A stretch of DNA of 64,000 bases from Klebsiella quasivariicola (GTDB lineage: Bacteria > Pseudomonadota > Gammaproteobacteria > Enterobacterales > Enterobacteriaceae). Numbering within the stretch: the first letter of the stretch is position 1; each line of letters starts with the position of its first letter. The stretch spans positions 620,001 to 684,000 of the forward strand of contig NZ_CP022823.1 in the NCBI RefSeq assembly GCF_002269255.1. The letters are read 5' to 3'. Below the pieces are notes generated by a model. The model made no database searches, was not told the DNA's origin, and saw only the letters and a list, made by a program, of their open reading frames with translations. Below are positions 1 through 8,036 of this stretch, in pieces. A program made the position numbers and the translations under genes.

Positions 1-196
1 GTTGACTGTCGCTGCAGTTCTCTCTGACCTGACGTAGCGCGGTATTTAGCCCATCAATGCGACTTTGATTGTGATGCTTTTCGGCATAGCTGATCTCTCG
101 TTGAATATCCTGCTCTTTTTCCTGGCAGGGAGAGGCGGCTATGGCGCTGGCGCTAAGTGAAGTCAGGGCCAGAAGCAGAGCGATGCGGTGTTTCAT
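1..196 (-). CDS. yqjC: YqjC, DUF1090 periplasmic protein (C-terminus cut off by window edge)
   Basis: Reading the minus strand from the ATG at 196 gives MKHRIALLLALTSLSASAIA, a clear Sec signal peptide, then a mature part starting SPCQEKEQDIQREI with charged, probably helical sequence and two cysteines. This matches the DUF1090 family protein YqjC, which lies next to mzrA in E. coli. The gene runs off the left edge, so only about 65 residues are visible. The function is unknown. The order yqjA-mzrA-yqjC on one strand is the usual enterobacterial one and supports the name. Confidence 0.85.
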   Translation of the reverse strand, partial: MKHRIALLLALTSLSASAIAASPCQEKEQDIQREISYAEKHHNQSRIDGLNTALRQVRENCSDSQ

Positions 197-345
197 GGAT
201 AGTACCTTCCATTGTCTGAGGGTGTACCCGGAGGATATACCCGTTCCCGATGGTGAACGGGAATGCGTTGATTCCCGCAGGTTTAAGCATAGTAACAAAT
301 GCGGAAAACCACCAGACTACGAGAAAAACGCAGTCTGGTGGCCGC

Positions 346-732
346 TTAGCCAAGCCGGTGCGGCGCGTCGCGCAGGCGGGATAACCAGGCGGTGGCCGAG
401 TTATCGTCCTCCAGCAGGGCGATAATATAACCATGTGGCAGAGCGCGACCGAGAACCTCTTTCGCCGCCGCGCCCTGGGCGGTGGAATCGAACTTAATCA
501 GCAGGCCATCTTTTTGCGGCGTAATGCTTTTAAAGCGGATGCCGTTGGCGTCGAGGTGATGCCAGACGGAGAAACCGTCCGGCATGCTGACGCCTTGTCC
601 AACCGGACGGATCGCCAGCGTGGCCTCTTGCTGCTGCACCGCCAGACAGACCCATAACAGCGCGCAGAGCACAAGAGAGCCACCCAGCAGCCAGCTCAGC
701 TGGCGCAGGGAAGGGCGTTTTATGACCATCAT
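346..732 (-). CDS. mzrA: MzrA, modulator of EnvZ/OmpR
   Basis: A small inner-membrane protein with one N-terminal membrane segment (about residues 12-30) and a periplasmic domain of roughly 95 residues (TLAIRPVGQG... MPDGFSVWHHLDANGI... LPHGYIIAL). Family knowledge: MzrA binds the sensor kinase EnvZ and links the Cpx response to OmpR. The start is taken at the ATG (732) that overlaps the TAA of yqjA as TAATG, which suggests translational coupling; a second ATG follows at once, so the protein is 127 or 128 residues, the usual length. It is the second gene of a yqjA-mzrA operon. Confidence 0.9.
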   Translation of the reverse strand: MMVIKRPSLRQLSWLLGGSLVLCALLWVCLAVQQQEATLAIRPVGQGVSMPDGFSVWHHLDANGIRFKSITPQKDGLLIKFDSTAQGAAAKEVLGRALPHGYIIALLEDDNSATAWLSRLRDAPHRLG

Positions 733-1394
733 TAGCCCCGGCTTCTGTATTTTTTCTTCCACAGCACCACCAGCGAGCCGATCAGTCCGAAGACCAACAG
801 CGCGACCGGCAGGAGCATCAGGCAGGACATCAGCTGGTCTTCATACTTGAGGAATACCGGGGTTTTACCCAGCAGATAACCCAGCGAGGTCAGGATGAGC
901 ACCCACAGCAGGCCGCTCATCCAGTTAAAGAACTGAAAGCGGGCGTTATTGAGGCCGGAAAGGCCCGCGATGGTGGGCAACAGCGTACGCACGAAGGCAA
1001 TAAAGCGGCCGATCAGCAGCGCGGAAAGCCCGTGTTTATGGAACAGATGATGGGCGCGCTGATGATAGTGAGAGGGCAGATGCGACAGCCAGTTTTGCAC
1101 GATCCGCGTATTGCCCAGCCAGCGCCCCTGGATATAGCTCAGCCAGCAGCCAAGGCTGGCGGCGGCGGTGAGCAGCAGTAAGGTTTCCGGAAAACCCATC
1201 GCCCCTTTGGCGATCAGCACGCCGACGAGCACAAGCAGACTATCCCCCGGTAAAAACGCGGCAGGCAGGAGCCCATTCTCAAGGAACAAAATCATAAACA
1301 AGACAAAATACAGCATGCCAATCATGGAGGGATTTGCGAGTGTTTCGTAATCCTGAGCCCACAAGGCATTCAATAACTGGGTTAATAGTTCCAT
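732..1394 (-). CDS. yqjA: YqjA, DedA-family inner membrane protein
   Basis: 220 residues with several hydrophobic segments and the DedA/SNARE-associated pattern: an N-terminal reentrant-type segment, ENGLLPAAFLPGDSLLVLVG with the conserved acidic and PGD residues, and GRFIAFVRTLLPTIAGLSGL in the middle, where the family has its conserved arginines. DedA proteins act in undecaprenyl-phosphate or lipid translocation and proton-dependent homeostasis; E. coli YqjA supports alkaline pH growth and drug tolerance. It forms an operon with mzrA and lies downstream of exuR on the same strand, separated by 341 bp. Confidence 0.92.
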   Translation of the reverse strand: MELLTQLLNALWAQDYETLANPSMIGMLYFVLFMILFLENGLLPAAFLPGDSLLVLVGVLIAKGAMGFPETLLLLTAAASLGCWLSYIQGRWLGNTRIVQNWLSHLPSHYHQRAHHLFHKHGLSALLIGRFIAFVRTLLPTIAGLSGLNNARFQFFNWMSGLLWVLILTSLGYLLGKTPVFLKYEDQLMSCLMLLPVALLVFGLIGSLVVLWKKKYRSRG

Positions 1395-1735
1395 TCACGA
1401 TTCCTGGTACATCGGTTAACGGCACGTCTGAGCGCGTGGCATATAGGGCGACAAGATTTTTATGAGATTATGGTCGCGGCTTAGGCGCTCTGAACGCTTC
1501 CCTGTATAAAACTGAAGTAAGTAAAGACCTACCCCCAGAACGGCAAAATGCATCTAATTGTAACAAATCACCTGACTTTACGTCAGAGAAATTGCAAGGT
1601 GTTGCTTGTTGATTTTGCTGATTGCGGCGGTGGGAGGCGAGAGGATTTACACAGGCTGACACTATATATGCTTTGCTTACTCCAGCCTGGGTGGCGGGCA
1701 GGCGCGCCGGGGCTGCGCGCCGCTGAGATAAGGGT
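1395..1735. other. exuR-yqjA intergenic region
   Basis: No coding sequence is credible here. A GC-rich 7-bp hairpin (1701-1721, GGCGCGC/GCGCGCC) lies just past the exuR stop, without a U-run. The AT-richer middle part (about 1500-1670) carries a small inverted repeat, CTGAC-N5-GTCAG, at 1572-1586 and is the likely site of the yqjA promoter. In E. coli yqjA-mzrA is activated by CpxR; I see no unambiguous CpxR box pair here. Confidence 0.5.
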
Positions 1736-2512
1736 TTATTTTGCGCTGTTGGCCGCCGTATCGAGATGAACGACCGGGTTTTCAGCAAACAGATAGCGAT
1801 CGGCATTAAATTCAAAGTCGTCGCTGGTTTCGTTAAACAACATTTGCTTGGTATTTTCCAGATGCTGCCACATGGCGAGCTTGGCGGCGTTCGGGTCTTT
1901 ACGCAGCAGCGCCTTCAGGATCTGATCGTGATCGTCGCACCAGTTATCGACCGTACGCAGGTCGATATGCTCATGCAGTTTTTTCCAGTACGGGTTATGC
2001 ACGCGCTGGGTCCACATCTTTTCCACGATCGCCGCCAGCGCGCTGTTCTGCGTGGCCAGGGCGACCTGGACGTGAAATTGCAGGTCCCACTCGGAGTCGC
2101 GGAAACATTTCTCGTTACGCGCTTTCTCCTGAATTTCCATCAGCTTCATGATGTCCTGCTTGGTCACCTGAGTAGCCGCAAATTCGGCGATATTACTTTC
2201 AATGAGCTGCCGCGCCTGCAGCAGTTCAAAAGGGCCATAGTTAGCGAACTCAAGGCTTTCGTCGGCCACCTGCTGGTATTTCGGATGGTTGGAGATGACA
2301 TGAATACCCGACCCTTTGCGGACTTCGACATACCCTTCCACTTCCAGCATGATAATGGCTTCGCGAACCACGGTGCGGCTGACGTTTTTTTCATCGGCGA
2401 TAAAGCGCTCGGCGGGCAGCTTATCCCCAACAAGGTAGACACCTTGTTCGATGCGCGTCTTCAGCTCAGCGGCGAGCTGCTGATACAGACGGCGTGGTTC
2501 AATGATTTCCAT
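1736..2512 (-). CDS. exuR: ExuR, GntR/FadR-type repressor of hexuronate genes
   Basis: 258 residues. Residues about 8-75 form a GntR winged helix (RRLYQQLAAELKTRIEQGVY, then FIADEKNVSRTVVREAIIMLE), followed by an all-helical FCD effector domain containing metal/ligand histidines (FHVQVALATQN, DDHDQILKAL). Family knowledge: ExuR represses exuT, uxaCA and uxuAB and is released by galacturonate or glucuronate. The position next to exuT and opposite uxaCA matches other enterobacteria. A site resembling the ExuR operator lies 32 bp upstream of its ATG, which fits autoregulation. Confidence 0.95.
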   Translation of the reverse strand: MEIIEPRRLYQQLAAELKTRIEQGVYLVGDKLPAERFIADEKNVSRTVVREAIIMLEVEGYVEVRKGSGIHVISNHPKYQQVADESLEFANYGPFELLQARQLIESNIAEFAATQVTKQDIMKLMEIQEKARNEKCFRDSEWDLQFHVQVALATQNSALAAIVEKMWTQRVHNPYWKKLHEHIDLRTVDNWCDDHDQILKALLRKDPNAAKLAMWQHLENTKQMLFNETSDDFEFNADRYLFAENPVVHLDTAANSAK

Positions 2513-2543
2513 ATTCGCTCCCGGAAGATGGCGACAATATTCG

Positions 2544-2561
2544 ATTTGTTATACCACTTTT
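2544..2561. promoter_or_regulatory. Putative ExuR/UxuR operator upstream of exuR
   Basis: The 18-mer ATTTGTTATACCACTTTT reads AAAAGTGGTATAACAAAT on the minus strand, close to the known ExuR/UxuR palindrome (AAATTGGTATACCAATTT type). It lies between exuT and the exuR start, where an autoregulatory site is expected. This is inference from similarity only. Confidence 0.55.
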
Positions 2562-2588
2562 ACGCGCTTTCCACCACTGGCAGGTATG

Positions 2589-2614
2589 AAAAAGCCGCCT
2601 GTACAGGCGGCTTA
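2589..2614 (-). terminator. Rho-independent terminator of exuT
   Basis: On the minus strand an almost perfect GCCGCCTGTACAGGCGGC palindrome is followed directly by TTTTTC. It sits 26 bp past the exuT stop codon, between exuT and the exuR promoter region. Confidence 0.8.
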
Positions 2615-2639
2615 ATCAGCAGTCACATTCTCACAACGT

Positions 2640-3941
2640 CTAACTTTGCGTAGCCGGTTTGCTACTGCTAAGTGGCGTAGAGTCATCATCCGCCGGTTTA
2701 TTTTTCAATACCGTCCAGATAACCAGCGCACCCAGCAAGTCAAAGATCGCCAGCACCGCAAACAGTGGGCTGAAGCCAATGGTGTCTGCCAGCGCGCCGA
2801 CGACCAGAGCGAACATGGTGCTGGCCAGCCAGGCAGCCATCCCGGTCAGACCGTTGGCAGTGGCGACTTCGTTACGGCCAAAGACGTCGGAGGAGAGGGT
2901 GATCAGCGCCCCGGACAGCGCCTGGTGAGCAAACCCACCGATGCACAGCAGCGCAATCGCCACGTACGGGCTGGTAAACAGGCCGATCATCCCCGGGCCA
3001 ATCATCAGTACCGCGCCCATGGTCACCACCATTTTACGCGAGACGATCAGGTTGACGCCGAACCAGCGCTGGAACAGCGGCGGCAGGTAACCACCGACGA
3101 TGCAGCCGAGGTCGGCGAACAGCATCGGCATCCAGGCGAACATGGCGATCTCTTTCAGGTTAAAGCCGTAAACCTTGAACATGAACAGCGGGATCCAGGC
3201 GTTGAAGGTCCCCCAGGCCGGCTCTGCGAGGAAGCGCGGCAGGGCGATACCCCAGAACTGACGGTTGCGCAGGATCTGCCATGGCGACATTTTCTTCGCG
3301 TTGTTGGTCTGGTGCTGAGACTCCTGGCCGCCAATGATGTAGTCGCGTTCTTCGTCAGATAATTTTTTCTGATCGCGCGGGTGTTTGTAGAAGATAAGCC
3401 AGGCGATGGCCCAGGCGAAGCTCAGGACCCCGGAGATGATGAACGCCATCTGCCAGCTGTGCATCACGATCGCCCACACCACCAGCGGCGGCGCGATCAT
3501 GGCGCCGATAGAGGAACCGACGTTGAAGTAGCCCACCGCGATAGAGCGCTCTTTTGCCGGGAACCACTCTGAGCTGGCCTTCAGACCTGCCGGGATCATC
3601 GCGGCCTCTGCCGCGCCCACCGCGCCGCGGGCCAGCGCCAGTCCACCCCAGCTGCCGGCCAGCGCCGTTGAGCCGCAGAATACCGCCCAGGCGATGGCGA
3701 AGAAGGCATAGCCGATTTTTGTGCCGAGAATATCAAGGACATAACCCGCAACAGGCTGCATGACGGTGTAGGCAGCGGAATAAGCTGCAATGATATACGA
3801 ATACTGTTGGGTCGAGATGTGTAACTCTTCCATCAGCGTTGGCGCGGCCGCCGCCACGGTGTTACGCGTCAGGTAGCCCAGCACGGTGCCCAGCGTCACC
3901 AGTGCAATCATGTACCAACGTAACCCTTTAATTTTACGCAT
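2640..3941 (-). CDS. exuT: ExuT, hexuronate/proton symporter (MFS)
   Basis: 433 residues with about 12 hydrophobic segments and the pattern of the anion:cation symporter branch of the major facilitator superfamily (N-terminus RGLRWYMIALVTLGTVLGYLTRN-like, GYVLDILGTKIGYAFF, then GRNEVATANGLTGMAAW near helix 10). It imports galacturonate and glucuronate across the inner membrane, feeding UxaC. It is transcribed divergently from uxaCA, and the shared 477-bp region carries ExuR-like sites. The chosen start gives the usual family length. Confidence 0.95.
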   Translation of the reverse strand: MRKIKGLRWYMIALVTLGTVLGYLTRNTVAAAAPTLMEELHISTQQYSYIIAAYSAAYTVMQPVAGYVLDILGTKIGYAFFAIAWAVFCGSTALAGSWGGLALARGAVGAAEAAMIPAGLKASSEWFPAKERSIAVGYFNVGSSIGAMIAPPLVVWAIVMHSWQMAFIISGVLSFAWAIAWLIFYKHPRDQKKLSDEERDYIIGGQESQHQTNNAKKMSPWQILRNRQFWGIALPRFLAEPAWGTFNAWIPLFMFKVYGFNLKEIAMFAWMPMLFADLGCIVGGYLPPLFQRWFGVNLIVSRKMVVTMGAVLMIGPGMIGLFTSPYVAIALLCIGGFAHQALSGALITLSSDVFGRNEVATANGLTGMAAWLASTMFALVVGALADTIGFSPLFAVLAIFDLLGALVIWTVLKNKPADDDSTPLSSSKPATQS

Positions 3942-4418
3942 GTAAACCTCATCGTCTGTTATCTTTCCGCACCAGGTGCGGCCTTTTCCGACCGCGTTAG
4001 GCGGCCGGGAAAGCGAAACGGAGGGTTCAGGAGGGAACTCCCCTCTGTTCGAACCTTGCCATTAGTGGTTATTGAAAGTCGGTATCCATCCCGTTTAAGC
4101 CGATGTCATAAACACCGGTAATGCATTCCGTCGGTTTATATGTTGCGACGGCAGAAAGATAACTTGTCATACAACTTTAAAAGTTGAGTGCTGTCACAAA
4201 AGTGGGAAAGATAGTGTGGTCTTTATCTCTGGCCGAAAAAGCCAGAAATGGCGCGCTCTGGCGAGGTGTTTTGCCCTGGGGCGGTTGTTTTTTTGTCGAC
4301 GTTTATTGATCTAACTCACGAAAAACAGCTCGGTCTGTAGAAATTGGTGTGATAACTTTGTCAGCATTGTAGTCAATCATCTGAAAGGCTCCCGCTGTGG
4401 AGCGAAGAGGACACGCGA
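3942..4418. promoter_or_regulatory. Divergent exuT/uxaCA control region
   Basis: 477 bp without a gene. Two stretches resemble ExuR operators: 4161-4178 (AACTTGTCATACAACTTT), on the exuT side, and 4341-4359 (AAATTGGTGTGATAACTTT), about 60 bp before the uxaC ATG. Their arrangement fits separate control of the two divergent promoters. The uxaC ribosome binding site is GAAGAGGA near 4404. Catabolite control by CRP is expected for this regulon, but I do not see a clear CRP site. Confidence 0.6.
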
Positions 4419-5831
4419 ATGACACCGTTTATGACTGAAGATTTTCTACTTGATACCGAGTTTGCCCGCCGTCTGTACCACGATTACGCCAAAGATCAGC
4501 CAATTTTCGACTATCACTGCCACCTTCCGCCGCAGCAGGTTGCCGAAAATTATCGTTTCAAAAATCTGTATGACATCTGGCTGAAAGGCGATCACTACAA
4601 ATGGCGCGCGATGCGCACCAACGGCGTACCAGAGCGTCTGTGCACCGGAGATGCCTCCGATCGCGAGAAATTTGACGCCTGGGCGGCAACAGTTCCGCAC
4701 ACTATTGGCAACCCGTTATACCACTGGACACATTTAGAACTGCGTCGTCCTTTTGGTATTACAGGTAAGCTGTTGTCGCCATCCACTGCCGATGAGATCT
4801 GGGACCAGTGCAATGATTTACTGGCTCAGGACGCGTTCTCTGCCCGCGGAATCATGAAGCAGATGAATGTGAAGATGGTCGGCACCACCGACGATCCGAT
4901 TGATTCGCTGGAGCACCATGCGGTCGTTGCCAAAGACACCTCCTTTGATATCAAGGTGCTGCCGAGCTGGCGCCCGGATAAAGCGTTCAACATCGAGCTG
5001 GCGACTTTCAATGACTACATGGCGAAGCTGGGCGAGGTGTCCGACACCGATATTCGTCGCTTCTCTGACCTGCAAAGCGCCCTGACGAAACGTCTGGATC
5101 ACTTTGCCGCTCACGGCTGCAAAGTTTCCGACCACGCGCTGGACGTGGTGCTGTTTGCGGAAGCGACCGACGCCGAGCTGGATGACATTCTGGCGCGCCG
5201 TCTGGCAGGGGAGACCCTCAATGAACACGAAGTCGCACAGTTCAAAACGGCGGTGCTGGTGTTCCTTGGCGCAGAGTATGCCCGCCGCGGCTGGGTGCAG
5301 CAGTACCACATTGGCGCGCTGCGCAATAACAACCTGCGTCAGTTCAAACTGTTAGGGCCAGACGTCGGCTTCGACTCGATCAACGACCGCCCGATGGCTG
5401 AAGAGCTGTCTAAGCTGCTGAGCAAGCAGAATGAAGAAAACCTGCTGCCGAAAACCATTCTCTACTGCCTGAACCCGCGTGATAACGAAGTGCTGGGTAC
5501 TATGATCGGTAACTTCCAGGGCGAAGGTATGCCGGGCAAGATGCAGTTCGGCTCCGGCTGGTGGTTCAACGATCAGAAAGACGGCATGGAGCGGCAGATG
5601 ACCCAGCTGGCGCAGCTCGGTCTGCTGAGCCGCTTTGTCGGCATGCTGACCGACAGCCGCAGCTTCCTCTCCTACACGCGCCATGAATATTTCCGCCGCA
5701 TTCTGTGCCAGATGATTGGCCGCTGGGTGGCTGCGGGTGAAGCGCCTGCGGATATCGCGCTGCTGGGCGAGATGGTGAAAAACATTTGCTTTAACAATGC
5801 GCGCGACTATTTCGCCATTGAACTGAACTAA
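4419..5831 (+). CDS. uxaC: UxaC, glucuronate (uronate) isomerase
   Basis: 470 residues, nearly identical over its full length to the enterobacterial enzyme that I recall. It converts galacturonate to tagaturonate and glucuronate to fructuronate in the cytoplasm. An N-terminal DYHCHLPP motif (His33/His35) marks the amidohydrolase-like metal site, and the C-terminal part holds MLTDSRSFLSYTRHEYFRR. First gene of uxaCA, with uxaA only 18 bp downstream, so co-transcribed. Confidence 0.97.
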   Translation: MTPFMTEDFLLDTEFARRLYHDYAKDQPIFDYHCHLPPQQVAENYRFKNLYDIWLKGDHYKWRAMRTNGVPERLCTGDASDREKFDAWAATVPHTIGNPLYHWTHLELRRPFGITGKLLSPSTADEIWDQCNDLLAQDAFSARGIMKQMNVKMVGTTDDPIDSLEHHAVVAKDTSFDIKVLPSWRPDKAFNIELATFNDYMAKLGEVSDTDIRRFSDLQSALTKRLDHFAAHGCKVSDHALDVVLFAEATDAELDDILARRLAGETLNEHEVAQFKTAVLVFLGAEYARRGWVQQYHIGALRNNNLRQFKLLGPDVGFDSINDRPMAEELSKLLSKQNEENLLPKTILYCLNPRDNEVLGTMIGNFQGEGMPGKMQFGSGWWFNDQKDGMERQMTQLAQLGLLSRFVGMLTDSRSFLSYTRHEYFRRILCQMIGRWVAAGEAPADIALLGEMVKNICFNNARDYFAIELN

Positions 5832-5849
5832 GGCCTGAGGTCGGTTGAT

Positions 5850-7337
5850 ATGCAATACATTAAAATCCATTCGCAGGATAACGTCGCGGTTGCGCTCTCG
5901 GATATGGCGGCCGGTAGCGTGGTGACGGTAGATAATGACTCTGTCACCCTTGGCCAGGATATCGTCCGCGGCCACAAGTTTGCACTGCGCGCTATCGCGA
6001 AAGGGGAAAACGTCATTAAGTACGGGTTGCCGATAGGTCATGCGCTGGCGGATATCGCGCCGGGTGAGCATGTCCATGCGCATAACACGCGCACCAATCT
6101 CAGCGATCTTGACGCGTATCGCTATCAACCGGACCTGATTGCCCAACCGGCACAGCCTGCGGATCGCGAGGTGCAGATTTATCGTCGCGCCAACGGCGAC
6201 GTTGGGGTACGCAACGAACTGTGGATCCTGCCGACCGTCGGCTGCGTCAATGCCATGGCCCGGCAAATGCAGAACCGTTTTCTGAAAGAGACCGGTGGCG
6301 CTGAGGGTATCGACGGGGTGCATCTCTTCAGCCATACCTACGGCTGCTCGCAGCTCGGAGACGATCACATCAACACCCGTACCATGTTGCAAAATATGGT
6401 TCGTCATCCGAACGCCGGGGCGGTACTGGTGGTAGGGCTTGGTTGTGAAAACAACCAGGTTGATGCGTTTCGCGAGACGCTGGGCGAGTATGATCCGCAG
6501 CGCGTGCACTTTATGGTCTGCCAGCACCAGGACGATGAAGTGGAGGCGGGGGTTGAGCATCTTCACCAGCTGTATGAAGTGATGCGCCAGGATAAACGCC
6601 AGCCGGGCAAACTCAGCGAGCTGAAGTTTGGCCTCGAGTGCGGGGGATCGGATGGGCTGTCAGGGATCACCGCGAACCCGATGCTGGGACGTTTCTCAGA
6701 CTATGTGATCGCCAACGGCGGCACCACCGTGCTGACCGAAGTGCCGGAGATGTTTGGCGCCGAGCAATTGCTGATGAGCCACTGCCGTGACGAAGCAACC
6801 TTTGACAAGCTGGTTACCATGGTCAATGACTTCAAGCAGTACTTTATTGCCCACGACCAGCCTATTTACGAAAATCCATCGCCGGGCAACAAAGCCGGGG
6901 GGATCACCACCCTGGAGGATAAATCGCTGGGCTGTACCCAGAAGGCGGGCTCCAGCCAGGTGGTGGATGTCCTGCGCTACGGCGAGCGCCTGAAGGTTCA
7001 TGGTCTGAATTTGCTGAGCGCGCCGGGTAACGATGCGGTTGCCACCAGCGCGCTGGCGGGCGCCGGCTGCCATATGGTGCTGTTCAGTACCGGCCGCGGC
7101 ACGCCGTATGGTGGCTTTGTGCCAACGGTGAAGATTGCCACCAACAGTGAGCTGGCGGCGAAGAAAAAGCACTGGATCGACTTCGATGCCGGGCAACTGA
7201 TCCACGGTAAAGCGATGCCGCAGCTGCTGGAGGAGTTTGTGGATACCATTGTGGCTTTCGCCAACGGTAAACCGACGTGTAATGAGAAGAATGACTTCCG
7301 CGAACTGGCCATCTTTAAAAGCGGTGTTACCCTGTAA
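5850..7337 (+). CDS. uxaA: UxaA, altronate dehydratase
   Basis: 495 residues. An N-terminal SAF-type domain (about 1-90) is followed by the UxaA/GarD catalytic core with conserved cysteines and histidines (THTYGCSQLG-type segment, GLGCENNQVDAF, GLECGGSDG). Family knowledge: this Fe(II)-dependent enzyme dehydrates altronate to 2-keto-3-deoxygluconate, which enters central metabolism through KdgK and Eda. It follows uxaC closely and ends before a REP-like hairpin and a terminator. UxaB, the tagaturonate reductase, is not in this window. Confidence 0.96.
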   Translation: MQYIKIHSQDNVAVALSDMAAGSVVTVDNDSVTLGQDIVRGHKFALRAIAKGENVIKYGLPIGHALADIAPGEHVHAHNTRTNLSDLDAYRYQPDLIAQPAQPADREVQIYRRANGDVGVRNELWILPTVGCVNAMARQMQNRFLKETGGAEGIDGVHLFSHTYGCSQLGDDHINTRTMLQNMVRHPNAGAVLVVGLGCENNQVDAFRETLGEYDPQRVHFMVCQHQDDEVEAGVEHLHQLYEVMRQDKRQPGKLSELKFGLECGGSDGLSGITANPMLGRFSDYVIANGGTTVLTEVPEMFGAEQLLMSHCRDEATFDKLVTMVNDFKQYFIAHDQPIYENPSPGNKAGGITTLEDKSLGCTQKAGSSQVVDVLRYGERLKVHGLNLLSAPGNDAVATSALAGAGCHMVLFSTGRGTPYGGFVPTVKIATNSELAAKKKHWIDFDAGQLIHGKAMPQLLEEFVDTIVAFANGKPTCNEKNDFRELAIFKSGVTL

Positions 7338-7380
7338 AGGCGCAATCATACTAGCCTCCAGGGGCGTTGAGCGCGTATCG

Positions 7381-7405
7381 GCCTGATAGCGTAGCGCCAT
7401 CAGGC
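7381..7405. repeat. REP-like palindrome after uxaA
   Basis: An inverted repeat GCCTGAT-N11-ATCAGGC with the internal GCGTAGCGCC typical of enterobacterial REP/BIME units. It lies 44 bp after the uxaA stop and just before the terminator. Confidence 0.7.
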
Positions 7406-7411
7406 AAGTAA

Positions 7412-7449
7412 AAGCGGCGTTTCAGCCTGTGAAGCGCCGTTTATTTTTT
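7412..7449 (+). terminator. Terminator of uxaCA
   Basis: A 10-bp stem (CGGCGTTTCA / TGAAGCGCCG, one wobble pair) with a 5-nt loop is followed by TTTATTTTTTC on the plus strand. This matches an intrinsic terminator ending the uxaCA transcript just before ygjV. Confidence 0.8.
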
Positions 7450-7466
7450 CCTGTCAGGGAGCCTTC

Positions 7467-8021
7467 ATGACCGCGTATTGGCTGGCCCAGGGTGTCGGCG
7501 TCATCGCCTTTCTTATCGGCATTACCACCTTTATCAACCGCGACGAACGCCGCTTCAGGCTGCAGCTGGCGGGCTATAGCGCCATTATTGGCGTCCATTT
7601 TTTCCTGATGGGCGCCGCACCCGCCGGGATGAGCGCCGGACTCAATGCGCTCCGCACGGTCATTTCCCTGCGCACCCGCAGCCTGTGGGTGATGACGGTC
7701 TTTATCCTCCTGACGTTGATCCTCGGCCTGGGCAAACTGCAGCATGCCATGGAGCTGTTGCCGATTATTGGCACCGTTGCCAGTACCTGGGCGCTGTTTC
7801 GCTGCAAAGGGCTGACCGTCCGCTGCGTGATGTGGTGCTCCACCGCCTGCTGGGTTACGCATAACCTGTGGCTGGGTTCCATTGGCGGGACGCTGATTGA
7901 AGGCAGTTTTCTGATCGTCAACGGGCTGAACATCATTCGCTTCCGCCGGATGCAAAAGCGCGGTATCGATCCGTTTAAGGTTGAAAACGCAGTACAGGAA
8001 GAGAGCCCCTCCGCCCGATAG
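7467..8021 (+). CDS. ygjV: YgjV, inner-membrane protein of unknown function
   Basis: 184 residues, almost entirely hydrophobic with about five or six membrane segments (WLAQGVGVIAFLIGITTFI at the start, LWVMTVFILLTLILGLGKL in the middle). It matches the YgjV/YhaJ-neighbour family of small integral membrane proteins, whose function is unknown. The ATG follows a good AGGGAG ribosome site. The position between uxaA and sstT is the same as in E. coli, and the gene ends in a hairpin shared with convergent sstT. Confidence 0.85.
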   Translation: MTAYWLAQGVGVIAFLIGITTFINRDERRFRLQLAGYSAIIGVHFFLMGAAPAGMSAGLNALRTVISLRTRSLWVMTVFILLTLILGLGKLQHAMELLPIIGTVASTWALFRCKGLTVRCVMWCSTACWVTHNLWLGSIGGTLIEGSFLIVNGLNIIRFRRMQKRGIDPFKVENAVQEESPSAR

Positions 8022-8029
8022 CGGAGGGG
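8006..8029. terminator. Hairpin between convergent ygjV and sstT
   Basis: A perfect 9-bp stem, CCCCTCCGC / GCGGAGGGG, with loop CCGATA overlaps the ygjV stop codon and ends 8 bp before the sstT stop. No U-run follows in either direction, so its role in ending both transcripts is inferred from position. Confidence 0.55.
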
Positions 8030-8036
8030 AAAGGCG

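Noticed and set aside
1766..2653. Long open frame opposite to exuR on the plus strand
   Set aside because: It is a codon-bias shadow of exuR in GC-rich DNA, with no domain, and low-complexity His/Gln/Val-rich composition.
5352..6566. 404-codon frame antisense to uxaC/uxaA
   Set aside because: It crosses two well-identified genes on the opposite strand and shows no signal of its own.
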